Positions 9,434 to 18,889 are shown, counted from the first letter of the stretch. The stretch is 64,000 nucleotides of DNA from Rudaea sp. 3F27F6 (GCF_005503555.1 NZ_SCNG01000001.1:1054001-1118000), one strand, 5' to 3'. Notes: generated by a model not told the origin, from the sequence alone. Numbers and translations: made by a program.

Positions 9434-9484
9434 CCTCTCCCTGATCCCGGCCATCGACCAGACCCGCAAGGTCTGACGGGAGAG
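9401..9484 (+). promoter_or_regulatory. Candidate leucine attenuator with competing RNA stems
   Basis: GGCCGGGATC (9401-9410), inside leuL just after the main Leu codons, is a perfect 10-base complement of GATCCCGGCC (9443-9452). The strand CTCTCCC (9435-9441) can instead pair with GGGAGAG (9478-9484), enclosing a small hairpin CAGACC/GGTCTG (9459-9475). The two long-range pairings cross, so only one can form. A ribosome stalled on Leu codons 9-17 would cover 9401-9410 and block the first. No T-run follows, so which fold stops transcription is not clear. Confidence 0.6.
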
Positions 9485-9533
9485 ACGCGCGCTTCGGCAA
9501 CGACGCCCTCCCACTCCGCTCCATGGCCTTATC

Positions 9534-11192
9534 ATGATCTCCAATCCGCAATCCAAATACCGCCCTTATCCCGTCGTAGACCTGCCCGACCGGCAGTGGC
9601 CGTCGCGCCGCATCAGCGCGCCGCCGATCTGGCTCTCGACCGACCTGCGCGACGGCAACCAGGCCTTGTTCGACCCGATGAACAAGGCAAAGAAGCTGCG
9701 CCTGTTCGACGAACTCGTGCGCATCGGCCTCAAGGAAATCGAACTCGGCTTTCCGGCCGCGTCGCAGATCGACTTCGACGTGATCCGCCACCTGATCGAG
9801 AACGATCTGATCCCGCACGACGTCACGCCGATGGTGCTGACCCAGGCGCGGCCCGACCTGATCGAACGCACGATCGCTTCGGTGCGCGGCGCGCGCCGCG
9901 TCATCGTCCACGTCTACAACGCGACCGCGCCGGTCTGGCGCCGCGTCGTGTTCAACATGCGCGTCGACGAAATGCTCAAGCTCGTCGACAGCCAGGTGTC
10001 GCTGATCAAGCGTCTCACCGACGCGCAACCGGAAACCGAATGGCGCCTGCAGTATTCGCCCGAGACGTTCTGCATGACCGAGCTCGACGTGTCGCTGGCC
10101 GCCTGCAACGCGGCGACGCGCGCGTGGAACCCGGGACCGGGCCGGCCGATCATCCATAACCTGCCGACCACGGTCGAAGTGTCGACGCCGAACGTCTTCG
10201 CCGACCAGATCGAGTGGATGGACCGCCACCTGGAGCGGCGCGAACACGTCGTGCTCTCGGTGCATCCGCACAACGACCGCGGCACCGGCATCGCCTGCGG
10301 CGAACTCGCTCTGCTCGCCGGCGCGCAGCGCATCGAAGGCTGCCTGTTCGGCAACGGCGAGCGCAGCGGCAACGCCGATCTGGTCACGCTCGCGCTGAAT
10401 TTGTACACGCAGGGCATTCATCCCGGCCTGGATTTTTCCGACATCAACGCGACCGCGCGCGTTGCCGAGGAATGCACGCAGTTGCCGATCCATCCACGTC
10501 ATCCGTACGTCGGCGATCTGGTCTTCACCTCGTTCTCGGGCTCGCACCAGGACGCGATCAAGAAGGGCTTTGCCGCGCGCCGTGACGGCGATTTCTGGGA
10601 AATGCCCTATCTGCCGATCGATCCGGCCGACGTCGGCCGCAGCTACGAGAGCATCGTGCGCGTCAACAGCCAGTCGGGCAAGGGCGGCATCGCCTACCTG
10701 CTCGAACGCGACCACGGCATCGTCATGCCGCGGCGCATGCAGATCGAATTCTCGTCGGTCGTGCAGCGACACACCGATTCGAGCGAAGCCGAGATCACCA
10801 GCCGCGATCTGTGGGATCTGTTCGAGCGCACCTATCTGACCTGCGCGAACGATACGAGCGGCCTCGTTTATCTCTCGCACAACGCGCGCGCGCTCGACGA
10901 CGGCCATGCGATCGATCTCGACGTCAGCGTCGCGGGGCGGCCGCATACCTTGCAGGGCCAAGGGTCGAGCGTGCTCGACGCGACAGTGCAGGCGCTGCCG
11001 ATCGCGCTGCGCATCGACAGCCATGAGCTGCTCGGCGCGGCCAACGGCGACGCGGTCGTGATCATCGAAGCCGCCCACGCCGATGCGCCCGGTGCGCGTT
11101 TCGGCGTCGGCCGCCATGCCGACCGCGACACCGCGGCGATTCTCGCCGTGCTCAATGCGGCGGCACGACTGGCGGCCAAGCCGGCGGCCTGA
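9534..11192 (+). CDS. leuA: 2-isopropylmalate synthase, long (type 2) form
   Basis: LeuA condenses acetyl-CoA with 2-oxoisovalerate, the first committed step of leucine synthesis. The 552-residue length and the opening SKYRPYPVVDLPDRQWPSR are those of the type-2 LeuA known from actinobacteria and some proteobacteria. The TIM-barrel catalytic part has STDLRDGNQAL near residue 40 and the metal motif SVHPHNDRGTG. The last 120 residues or so form the leucine-binding regulatory domain. The ribosome site is weak. Expression is probably controlled by the leader peptide and stems upstream. It is followed by a strong hairpin at 11225-11256. No leuB, leuC or leuD is nearby. Confidence 0.95.
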   Translation: MISNPQSKYRPYPVVDLPDRQWPSRRISAPPIWLSTDLRDGNQALFDPMNKAKKLRLFDELVRIGLKEIELGFPAASQIDFDVIRHLIENDLIPHDVTPMVLTQARPDLIERTIASVRGARRVIVHVYNATAPVWRRVVFNMRVDEMLKLVDSQVSLIKRLTDAQPETEWRLQYSPETFCMTELDVSLAACNAATRAWNPGPGRPIIHNLPTTVEVSTPNVFADQIEWMDRHLERREHVVLSVHPHNDRGTGIACGELALLAGAQRIEGCLFGNGERSGNADLVTLALNLYTQGIHPGLDFSDINATARVAEECTQLPIHPRHPYVGDLVFTSFSGSHQDAIKKGFAARRDGDFWEMPYLPIDPADVGRSYESIVRVNSQSGKGGIAYLLERDHGIVMPRRMQIEFSSVVQRHTDSSEAEITSRDLWDLFERTYLTCANDTSGLVYLSHNARALDDGHAIDLDVSVAGRPHTLQGQGSSVLDATVQALPIALRIDSHELLGAANGDAVVIIEAAHADAPGARFGVGRHADRDTAAILAVLNAAARLAAKPAA

Positions 11193-11224
11193 ACGGCATA
11201 GCTTCACGTTGGAATCAGGGTTCC

Positions 11225-11256
11225 CCGTTCGTGGCGAGGTATCGAACCACGAACGG
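11225..11256 (+). terminator. Hairpin terminator after leuA
   Basis: A perfect 10-base stem CCGTTCGTGG/CCACGAACGG with a 12-base loop lies 32 bases after the leuA stop. There is no clear T-run. Confidence 0.6.
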
Positions 11257-11378
11257 CGGCATCGGCGTAAGGTTCGCATCTCCGCGCCTCGAACTCTATC
11301 TGGCAACGGACGAAGCCTGATTTCAAACTCGTCCGCTGCCGCTATCATCCCCGCTTCGCGCAGAGCAAGGATGACCCC

Positions 11379-12515
11379 GTGACCCGACTTTTGATTCTCA
11401 GCGTCAGCGCCGGCAACGGCCATGTGCGCGCCGCGCAGGCGCTCGAAGCGACCGCGCGCGCGCTGCCCGACGCGCCTGAAGTCGCGCATCTGGACGCGAT
11501 GGATTTTGTCGCGCCGGGTTTCCGCAAGATGTATACCGACTGGTACATCAAGCTGATCAACGAGCATCCGGGCATCTGGGAGCAGTTGCATCATCTCTCC
11601 GACACCACGCCGCACAGCGCCGCCTCGCAGCGCCTGCGGCGCGGGATCGAGCGCCTGTCGAGCGGCGCACTGCGGCGTGAGGTGCGCAAGCGCCAACCCG
11701 ACGCGGTGATCTGCACGCACTTCCTGCCGGCGGAATTGCTCAAGCGCGAAATCGATCACGGCCACCTGCACTGCCCGGTCTGGCTGCAGGTGACCGACTA
11801 CGATCTGCACAATATGTGGCTCGTACCCGAACTGGCCGGGTATTTCGCCGCGACCGGCGAAGTCGAGTTCCGTATGCGCGCGCGCGGCCTGCGTGAAGAC
11901 CGCCTGCACGTCACCGGCATTCCGGTGATGCCGGCGTTCTCGCGGCCCAATGCCGAGGAACTCGATCGCACGCTGTGCGCGCGCGAACTCGGCCTCGATC
12001 CGGCACGCCGCGTGATCCTGATCGTCGCCGGTGGCGCCGGAGTCGGCGACCTGCCGACGCTCGTCCGGCGCGTGCTGACCCTGCCGGGCGATTTCCAGAT
12101 CGTCGCCGTCACCGGCCGCAACGCGCAGGCGAAAGAAACGCTCGATGCACTCGCGAACGAACATCCGCAGCGCCTGCTTGCGCTCGGCTTCACCGACAAG
12201 ATGCACAAACTGATGGCGGCAAGCGATCTCGTCGTCACCAAGCCGGGCGGCCTGACCGTGTCGGAGTGCCTCGCGATCGGCCGGCCGATGCTGCTGATCT
12301 CACCGATACCAGGGCAGGAAGAACACAACGCCGGTTTCCTCATGGAAGAAGGCGCGGCGTGGCTGGCGTACGACGGCATCGGCCTCGAATACAAAGTACA
12401 GCGCCTGATGGCGGAGCCGGCGACGCTCGCGGCAATGGCGGCGCGCAGCCGTGCGCTCGGCAAGCCGCACGCGGCGCAGGCGGTGCTCGATTTCGTCCTC
12501 GGCGCAACGCGATGA
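11379..12515 (+). CDS. MGDG-synthase-like glycosyltransferase (GT28 family)
   Basis: A 378-residue glycosyltransferase. The N-terminus LLILSVSAGNGHVRAAQAL is the MGDG-synthase/UgtP motif, and the C-terminal half has TKPGGLTVSECLAIGRP and SPIPGQEEHNA, the nucleotide-sugar binding site of the MurG-like GT28 fold. Relatives glycosylate diacylglycerol on the inner face of the membrane. The start is the GTG at 11379 behind AAGGA; an ATG eight bases earlier closes at once. The stop overlaps the ATG of a small membrane protein. The likely product is a glycolipid, but sugar and acceptor cannot be read from the sequence. Confidence 0.85.
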   Translation: MTRLLILSVSAGNGHVRAAQALEATARALPDAPEVAHLDAMDFVAPGFRKMYTDWYIKLINEHPGIWEQLHHLSDTTPHSAASQRLRRGIERLSSGALRREVRKRQPDAVICTHFLPAELLKREIDHGHLHCPVWLQVTDYDLHNMWLVPELAGYFAATGEVEFRMRARGLREDRLHVTGIPVMPAFSRPNAEELDRTLCARELGLDPARRVILIVAGGAGVGDLPTLVRRVLTLPGDFQIVAVTGRNAQAKETLDALANEHPQRLLALGFTDKMHKLMAASDLVVTKPGGLTVSECLAIGRPMLLISPIPGQEEHNAGFLMEEGAAWLAYDGIGLEYKVQRLMAEPATLAAMAARSRALGKPHAAQAVLDFVLGATR

Positions 12516-13009
12516 ACGGAACGACAAATACCTCGGCAGCGCCGGGTTGGCCGCGTACGCTGACTTATATCGTCTGGGTGCTGCTGATGGCCTGCTTCTT
12601 CGCCGAAGTCGAAATCCAGATCGAAGGCGCGTCGGGCTGGGCGTCGAAGCTGCCGACCTGGCGTATCGAATCGCACTGGCTGCTCGACATCTTCTGGGGC
12701 GGCCGGCCGATGACCGGCTATCACGCCTGGGTTTTCAGCTTTATGGCGCTGGCGTTTTTCGCGCCGCTGGTCTTTTTTGCTCAGTACACCTGGCGCGCCG
12801 CCGGACAGGCGCTCGCCGGCGTGATGCTGTTCTGGATGGTCGAAGACGCGGCCTGGTTCGTGTTCAACCCGGCTTTCGGTTGGAGCCGCTTCGCACCCGA
12901 GTACGTGCCGTGGCACAAACATTGGGTGCTCGGTGTACCGGCCGACTATTGGGTCGGTCTCGGCGGCGCCGCGCTGATTTTCTGTCTGATCAATCGTAAG
13001 CCCAGGTAA
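12512..13009 (+). CDS. Small polytopic membrane protein, unknown function
   Basis: A 165-residue protein whose ATG overlaps the stop of the glycosyltransferase gene (ATGA), so the two are probably co-translated. It shows about four hydrophobic helices (LTYIVWVLLMACFF, AWVFSFMALAFFAPLVFFA, AGVMLFWMVEDAAWFVF, YWVGLGGAALIFCLI) and many Trp/Phe residues between them. I do not recognise a family. The tight coupling suggests it works with the glycolipid glycosyltransferase, for example in handling its lipid substrate or product; this is inference. Confidence 0.75.
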   Translation: MNGTTNTSAAPGWPRTLTYIVWVLLMACFFAEVEIQIEGASGWASKLPTWRIESHWLLDIFWGGRPMTGYHAWVFSFMALAFFAPLVFFAQYTWRAAGQALAGVMLFWMVEDAAWFVFNPAFGWSRFAPEYVPWHKHWVLGVPADYWVGLGGAALIFCLINRKPR

Positions 13010-13238
13010 ATTCTTGCAAAGAAACCGACTTCAATAATGGAATCTCCGGTCTAATCCTGGAATTTTCCTACCCGATGGCGAAAGGTCCGCGCCGGTACGC
13101 GAAATTCGCGGCGCGCACAGAAGGCTGGTACCGCCGCATCGGATTCGATTTTCCCAATCTAGTGTGAACCAGTCTTGTCATCCGTTTGCCTGCCTCCGCG
13201 TTTTTCGCTGCTGGTTGCACTGACCGGATAGAAAACGG

Positions 13239-14063
13239 GTGACTGAACTGACGACTTTGCAAGCTGCACCGATTTTCGTCGGTGGCGCTGGCCGCTCTGG
13301 TACGACCTTGTTGAGGGTCATACTCGATGCGCATCCGAGTATCGCTTGCGGCCCGGAATTGAAAGTGACACCACTGGTCTGCCGCATGTGGCAGGACTTC
13401 CAGTACGGTTATTTCCCAACGCTGCAGCACCATCACCTGACCCAGGACGATCTCGCCGAAGCGTTCCGCAATCTCCTGATATCACTGCTCGAGAAGGATC
13501 GCCTGTTCACCGGCAAACCGCGAATCGCGGAAAAATCCCCGAACAATATTTTCTTCTTCCCGCATCTGCACCGCCTGTTTGCAGACAGCCCCCTGGTCCA
13601 CGTCATCCGCGACGGACGCGACGTCGTATGTTCGTTGCTGACCATGAACTGGCGGGACTCGTCGACCGGACAGCCGATCGACTGCACGCGCGACGCACGC
13701 GGCGCCGCCACCTATTGGGTCCAGGCGGTAAAGGCCGGGCGTGCCGCCGCTCAGCAACAACCGTCACTCGCGCAGCGCTACTTCGAGCTGCGTTATGAAG
13801 ACTTGATCTCCATTCCGGAAACCGCGCTGCGCTCTCTGTTCGCGTTCCTCGGCGAGACATGGGAGCCACAGGTATTGAGCTACTACAAGCAGCGGCGCGA
13901 TCTGGCCGGTGAGTCGAGCGCAGATCAAGTGTCGCGCCCGATCAATAGCGAAGCGCTCGCGCGCTGGAGGACCGATCTGAAAGAAGCGGACAAAGACGTC
14001 GTCAAGGAAATTGCCGGCCCGCTGCTGCAGGAACTCGGTTACGTCAGCGACCAGAATTGGTAG
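13239..14063 (+). CDS. Sulfotransferase family protein
   Basis: A 274-residue protein with the PAPS 5'-phosphosulfate loop GGAGRSGTTLLR near the N-terminus, the 3'-phosphate motif VHVIRDGRDVVCSLL in the middle, and YEDLISIPE later. Together these mark the large sulfotransferase family, closest in look to tyrosylprotein- and carbohydrate-type bacterial members. The start is a GTG at 13239 without a good ribosome site. The 229 bases upstream contain no gene or recognisable element. It is alone on its strand and may decorate a surface glycan or peptide; the acceptor is unknown. Confidence 0.85.
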   Translation: MTELTTLQAAPIFVGGAGRSGTTLLRVILDAHPSIACGPELKVTPLVCRMWQDFQYGYFPTLQHHHLTQDDLAEAFRNLLISLLEKDRLFTGKPRIAEKSPNNIFFFPHLHRLFADSPLVHVIRDGRDVVCSLLTMNWRDSSTGQPIDCTRDARGAATYWVQAVKAGRAAAQQQPSLAQRYFELRYEDLISIPETALRSLFAFLGETWEPQVLSYYKQRRDLAGESSADQVSRPINSEALARWRTDLKEADKDVVKEIAGPLLQELGYVSDQNW

Positions 14064-14121
14064 GCGGTGCTGCCTGCGCGGCCTACGCATGCAGCGGATT
14101 GCGTGACGCAAAAATCGCGTC

Positions 14122-14162
14122 GGGGCGGACGTAGTGAAATTCGCTTCCACTTCGTCCGCCCC
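14122..14162. terminator. Bidirectional terminator between the sulfotransferase and M13 peptidase genes
   Basis: GGGGCGGACG (14122-14131) pairs perfectly with CGTCCGCCCC (14153-14162), extended inwards by AGTG/CACT after one mismatch. It lies between convergent genes. Confidence 0.7.
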
Positions 14163-14217
14163 GCGCAGGTTTCTCACTTTCATTCGTACCGCAGCGCTTT
14201 TGCCGCGGCACTGAGTA

Positions 14218-16260
14218 TTACCAGATCGTCACCCGCTTCTCCGGCGGGTTCCACATCTTGTCGCCTTCCTTGACGCCGAAGGCTTCGAAGAACGGCGGCT
14301 GGTTGGCGAGCGTGCCGAGCACGCGGTCGACCGGCGGCGAGTGCGGGTCGGACTTGATCAGCTCGATCGCGAACTTCTCGCGCACCTTCGCCTGCCAGGC
14401 CTGCGCCCAGCCGAGATAGACGCGCTGCTCACCGCTGAAACCGTCGAGCGAAGGCGCAGGTTTGCCGTCGAGCGAGATCTTGTAGGCCTTGTAGGCGATC
14501 GCGAGGCCCGAGTTGTCGGCGATGTTCTCGCCAAGCGTAAGCTCGCCGTTGAGGTGATAGCCCGGCACCGGCTCGAACGCGCCGTACTGGGCGACAAGCG
14601 CCTTGGTCTTCGCCGCGAACTTCTCGTGGTCTTCCTTCGTCCACCAGTCGCGCAGATTGCCGTCGCCGTCGTACTGCGCGCCCTGGTCGTCGAAACCGTG
14701 GCTGATCTCGTGGCCGATCACCCCGCCGATGCCGCCGTAGTTGACCGCGTCGTCCGCCTTCGCATCGAAGAACGGCGGCTGCAGGATCGCGGCCGGGAAG
14801 ACGATCTCGTTGAGTTCCGGGTTGTAGTAAGCGTTGACCGTCTGCGGCGTCATGCCCCACTCGCTGCGATCGACCGGCTTGCCGAGCTTGTCGATGTTGC
14901 GCTGGTACTCGAACGCATTGCCGCGCATGACGTTGCCGACCAGATCGTCCTTCTTGATCTCGAGCGCGGAATAATCACGCCACTTGTCCGGGTAGCCGAT
15001 CTTCGGCATGAACTTCACCAGCTTTTCCTGCGCGGCCTTCTTGGTGTCCGGGCTCATCCAGTCGAGCGTGTCGATGCTCTGCTTGTAGGCCGCGAGCAGG
15101 TTCTTGACGAGCTGGTCCATGCGCGCCTTCGACTCGGGCGGGAAGAACTTGGCCACGTAGAGTTTGCCGACCGCTTCGCCGATCAGATCTTCGGTCAGCG
15201 AAACGCCGCGCTTCCAACGCGGTTGATCGGCCGGCACGCCGCGCAGCTCGGTGCCGTAGAAGGCAAAGCGGGTTTCAACGAAATCCTTGCTCAGATACTT
15301 CGCATAGCTGCGCAGCAACTGCCAGCGGAAGTAGGTCTTCAGCGTGGCCAGCGGCGTCTTCGCGAGGATCTTGTCCATGCCGGTGAAGTAGCTCGGCTGG
15401 CCGACGATGATGTAGTCGGTCTTGCCCTCGATGCCGGCGGCGACGAGGAAGCTCTTCCAGTCGTAGCCTGGCGCGAGTTTGGCGAGATCGTCGAACGACT
15501 TCTTGTTGTAGCCCTTGATCGGATCACGCAGTTGCACCTTGGTCCACTGCGCGCGCGCCAGCTCGGTCTCAAAATTGAGGACCGCCTTCGCGTTCGCCGC
15601 GGCGGTCTTGTCGCCCGACAGGCTCAGCATCTTCTCGATGAACTTCGCATAGGCTTCGCGAATCTGCTTGAGCTTGGCGTCGTTCTCCAGATAGTAGTCG
15701 CGATCGGGCAGACCGAGACCGTCCTGCTGCAGGTCGACGACGTACTTGGTCGAATCCTTGTTGTCCTGATGGACGAAGCCGCCGAACGGCGCGGTCGCAC
15801 CGATCTGGGCGAAATGCGCGGTCAGCGCGGCGAATTCCTTCTTGTCCTTGATCGAGTCGATGCGTGCGAACTCGGTCTCGAGCGGCTTCAGGCCCGCAGT
15901 CTCGAGGGCCGCTTCGTCCATAAAGCTCGCGTAGAGGTCGGCGATCTTCTGTTTGTCCTTGTTCGCCGGATCGGGCGTCTTCGCCGCGTCCTCGACGATC
16001 GTGCGGATGTTTTCCTTGGCCTCGTCGTCGAGCTTGACGAAGGCGCCGGCCATCGGTTTGTCGTCCGGGATTTGCGCAGTGTCGAGCCAGTGCCCGTTGA
16101 CGTAGCGATAGAAGTCGTCCTGGGCGCGCACAGCCGTATCCATGTTCGCCTTGGTCACGCCGGAAGTCAGCGGCGGAGGCGGCGGCGGCGAGGGCGGAGC
16201 AGGCTTCGAGCAGGCGGCGATGAAGCCGGCGCAAGCCAGCCAGACGAGGGTACGTTTCAT
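14218..16260 (-). CDS. M13-family zinc metallopeptidase lipoprotein (neprilysin/PepO type)
   Basis: A 680-residue peptidase. It has a lipoprotein signal (FIAAC, Cys17) followed by a Pro-rich linker. The M13 N-terminal domain follows (DDFYRYVNGHWLDT). The catalytic motif GHEISHGFDD places the zinc ligands at H517/H521 and the general base at E518, with the third ligand Glu578 in GENIADNSG. The C-terminal Trp is also typical of M13. The ATG at 16260 has a GGAG site and a TAGACT box upstream; about 36 codons of open frame above it are shadow. It probably cuts peptides in the periplasm. Confidence 0.93.
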   Translation of the reverse strand: MKRTLVWLACAGFIAACSKPAPPSPPPPPPLTSGVTKANMDTAVRAQDDFYRYVNGHWLDTAQIPDDKPMAGAFVKLDDEAKENIRTIVEDAAKTPDPANKDKQKIADLYASFMDEAALETAGLKPLETEFARIDSIKDKKEFAALTAHFAQIGATAPFGGFVHQDNKDSTKYVVDLQQDGLGLPDRDYYLENDAKLKQIREAYAKFIEKMLSLSGDKTAAANAKAVLNFETELARAQWTKVQLRDPIKGYNKKSFDDLAKLAPGYDWKSFLVAAGIEGKTDYIIVGQPSYFTGMDKILAKTPLATLKTYFRWQLLRSYAKYLSKDFVETRFAFYGTELRGVPADQPRWKRGVSLTEDLIGEAVGKLYVAKFFPPESKARMDQLVKNLLAAYKQSIDTLDWMSPDTKKAAQEKLVKFMPKIGYPDKWRDYSALEIKKDDLVGNVMRGNAFEYQRNIDKLGKPVDRSEWGMTPQTVNAYYNPELNEIVFPAAILQPPFFDAKADDAVNYGGIGGVIGHEISHGFDDQGAQYDGDGNLRDWWTKEDHEKFAAKTKALVAQYGAFEPVPGYHLNGELTLGENIADNSGLAIAYKAYKISLDGKPAPSLDGFSGEQRVYLGWAQAWQAKVREKFAIELIKSDPHSPPVDRVLGTLANQPPFFEAFGVKEGDKMWNPPEKRVTIW

Positions 16261-16425
16261 CGGAATATCTCCAGGAAAAATGCGACCGGGTAGTCTAATC
16301 GTGGTCGCAAGGCAGCCGCATAGGCCAAAGGTAATCGTGCGCGGCGGAGAGCGCGGCCGATCCCTCATGGCGGCGCTTTTCTGCTTTGCTTGCCGCGCAA
16401 TCGGCGGGCTCGAAGCAGCGCGCGA

Positions 16426-17691
16426 TCACCCGACGGGCCGCGCCTGCGCGCCGCCCGCATTCAACGCGGCGCAGTAAAGCGCAAGCAGCCACCAGAACAC
16501 GAGCCCCCACCACGCCGAATAAAACGCCAGATGGGTATTGAACGGAAAGGTCATCGCAACGAGTGCGAGTGCGGGCGCGAACGCGCGCGCGCGCGCATCG
16601 GCATCGGCACGCCGCCATGCGCGCCAGGCGAATACGAAACCGGCGATCCAGAGCAGCAGACCGATTGCGCCGGTCTCGCTGAGCACCTCGAGCACGATCT
16701 GGTGTGCGTGCAGCGCGCCCTCGTCGGGATCGGCATTGGCGAACTGATCGTTCGTCCCTGCGTACTGCGCATAGGCATAGCGGAACGCGCGCACGCCGAC
16801 GCCGTTGAACGGATGCGCCTCGACCATGCGCAACGCAGTCGGCCAGATATGCATGCTGCGCCCCGAACTCGCGTAGTCCACCGCGGCTTCGGTGCCCTGC
16901 AGCGCATGCAGGGTGCGATCGACACGTGCGTCGAACGCCGGCGAAGCGTGCAGCGCGAACAGCACGGGCACGGCCGCAACCATTGCGGTCGCCGAACTCC
17001 AGCCGACGAAACGCAGCGGCGTGCCGGCCTCGCGCCAGACGAAGGCGAGCGCGACCAGCGCATACATGAGCCAGCCCGAGCGCTCGCCGGCCAGCAGAAT
17101 CGGCACCAACGCGAACACGAAGGCGACAATGAGACCGATGCGGCCGAAGCGTTCGCGCGCGGCCGCAAGCACGAACGGCGACAACACCGCGAGCGCGGGA
17201 CCGAGCTTGAGATTGCCCGCGCCGAAAATGCCGGACAGGCGCTCCGGATCGGAAGCACCGGCGATGCCGTAACCGGTCAGCGCCTGTATCCAGGCATCGA
17301 GCAACCACAGCGCAACGACCGCACCGATCGCCTGCACCATGCGCGGCCATGCCTGCGCCTTGCCGTGGGCGAGGCAGGCGAAGACCGCGAAAGGCAGAAA
17401 GCGCAGCGCGCCGGCGACCGTGCCCCAGGACTTGCCCGGCGCAACCGAATCGAATGCCGAGATCAATGCGGCGAGCCAGTAGCAGGCGAACAACGCAGCG
17501 GCCAGACGGACACCGGCATCGCTGCGCAGCCCATGCCGTTCGCGCCAAGCTAAGACGAGGCCGGCGATCGCGCAGAGTGCGATCGGCACGGTCGCCGCGC
17601 CGATACCGAGCGGCAGCAGCACGAGCACGCCGAGCACGAGCAGTGCCGGCCACAGATCGCGCAACGGATTCGAGGGTGCGGCCGATGACAT
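16426..17691 (-). CDS. O-antigen ligase / polymerase family membrane protein (Wzy_C)
   Basis: A 421-residue polytopic protein with about 11-12 hydrophobic helices and the Wzy_C-type periplasmic loop. In that loop RSMHIWPTALRMVEAHPFNGVGVRAF and ALHAHQIVLEVLSETGAIGLLLW match the pattern of O-antigen ligases (WaaL) and polymerases. The start at 17691 follows AAGGAAG and excludes an Arg-rich upstream shadow. It lies 58 bases after a GT4 glycosyltransferase in the same operon. Ligase and polymerase cannot be told apart by eye. Confidence 0.82.
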   Translation of the reverse strand: MSSAAPSNPLRDLWPALLVLGVLVLLPLGIGAATVPIALCAIAGLVLAWRERHGLRSDAGVRLAAALFACYWLAALISAFDSVAPGKSWGTVAGALRFLPFAVFACLAHGKAQAWPRMVQAIGAVVALWLLDAWIQALTGYGIAGASDPERLSGIFGAGNLKLGPALAVLSPFVLAAARERFGRIGLIVAFVFALVPILLAGERSGWLMYALVALAFVWREAGTPLRFVGWSSATAMVAAVPVLFALHASPAFDARVDRTLHALQGTEAAVDYASSGRSMHIWPTALRMVEAHPFNGVGVRAFRYAYAQYAGTNDQFANADPDEGALHAHQIVLEVLSETGAIGLLLWIAGFVFAWRAWRRADADARARAFAPALALVAMTFPFNTHLAFYSAWWGLVFWWLLALYCAALNAGGAQARPVG

Positions 17692-17749
17692 CAGTGGAAT
17701 CTTCCTTGCCGGCCCCGCGCCGGCGCCGCGATTGTAGCCTGCGCGCGCA

Positions 17750-18868
17750 TCAGCCTCGCGCGGCGATGTCGGCGTACAACCGCAAGGTCGACGCTTGCAT
17801 ATCGGCCAGGCGATATTTTTCCAGCGGCGCCACCGGCGGCGGCGCCTGCAGCAATTCGACCGCGCGTTCCCACAGCTCAGCGGCATCACCGAGCGCCACG
17901 CCGCCGCGCGGATACAGCTCGGCAAGCAGTTCGCCGACACCGCCATGCGCGTAGCCGAGCACGGGCCGGCCCAGCGACAGCGCCTCGACCACGGTGCGGC
18001 CGAACGATTCCGGCTGGGTCGAACACTGCAGGATCAGATCGGATATCGCATAGACCTCGCGCACATCGCTGCGCGGCGGCGTGATCGCGAGACGATCGAA
18101 GACGCCGCGTTCGCGCGCGAGCGCCTCGACTTCCTCGATGTAGGCTTCGCGCCCCGCTTCGCGCGCGCCGAGCAGGAGCAGGCGCGCATCGATCGCGCGC
18201 GCGCGCAGATTCGCGAGCAGTTCCACCGCGTCGCGATGGCCTTTGAGCCGCGTGCCGCGGCCCGGCAGGGTCAACAGCTTGCCGCCGCCGAGCTGCGGAA
18301 ATTCGTCGAGGAAATGCGCGCGCCACGCTTCGCTCGCGCAATAGTCGCGCGGAAACTCGGCCGGATCGATTCCGCGCGGAATCACCGCGATACGCCCCGG
18401 ATCGAGCTGCGGATAATGGCGCAGCACATAATCGCGCAAGGTGTTCGATACGCAGATCACGCGTTCGCCGCGAGTCAGGATCGCGCTGTAGCGCCCAGGC
18501 GAATTGAGGCCGTGCACGGTGGTCACGAAATGCGGCCGTGCATCGCGCAGTCCGCCGAGCGCGCGCCAGCCGATCCATGCCGGCAGGCGCGAGCGTGCGT
18601 GCACGATGTCCGGATTGATCTCGGTGAATAGACGTCTAAGCGTCCAAATATGGCGAAGGGTCGCAAGCGATTTACGGCCGATGTCGACGGCGATATGTTC
18701 GCTGCCCTGCCCGACGAATTTCTCGACGAGGCGCCCGCCGGCAGAAATCGCGATCGAACGATGCCCGGCCGCAGCCAGCGCCGCGCCAATTTCAAGCGTG
18801 GAACGTTCGACCCCGCCCGCGTTGAGCGCAGGCAGCAATTGCACGACTGTCAGGGAACGCGCGGGCAT
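17750..18868 (-). CDS. GT4-family glycosyltransferase
   Basis: A 372-residue glycosyltransferase of the GT-B fold. It opens with VVQLLPALNAGGVERSTLEIG, the acceptor-side glycine loop. It has a CVSNTLRDYV block and VIPRGIDPAEF in the middle. The donor-site motif SFGRTVVEALSLGRPVLGYAHGGVGE is near the end. Such enzymes add hexoses to LPS core or O-antigen on the cytoplasmic face. It sits between a zf-CHCC gene (21 bases upstream) and an O-antigen-ligase-like gene. The sugar is unknown. Confidence 0.88.
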   Translation of the reverse strand: MPARSLTVVQLLPALNAGGVERSTLEIGAALAAAGHRSIAISAGGRLVEKFVGQGSEHIAVDIGRKSLATLRHIWTLRRLFTEINPDIVHARSRLPAWIGWRALGGLRDARPHFVTTVHGLNSPGRYSAILTRGERVICVSNTLRDYVLRHYPQLDPGRIAVIPRGIDPAEFPRDYCASEAWRAHFLDEFPQLGGGKLLTLPGRGTRLKGHRDAVELLANLRARAIDARLLLLGAREAGREAYIEEVEALARERGVFDRLAITPPRSDVREVYAISDLILQCSTQPESFGRTVVEALSLGRPVLGYAHGGVGELLAELYPRGGVALGDAAELWERAVELLQAPPPVAPLEKYRLADMQASTLRLYADIAARG

Positions 18869-18889
18869 CGCGACGCGCGGCGGCGCAGG

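Noticed and set aside
9393-12206. A 937-codon minus-strand frame
   Set aside because: It is antisense to leuA and the GT28 gene and has no recognisable domain.
13010-13238. A possible small gene or regulatory RNA before the sulfotransferase
   Set aside because: There is no frame with a ribosome site and no stable hairpin with a terminator; I see nothing to annotate.
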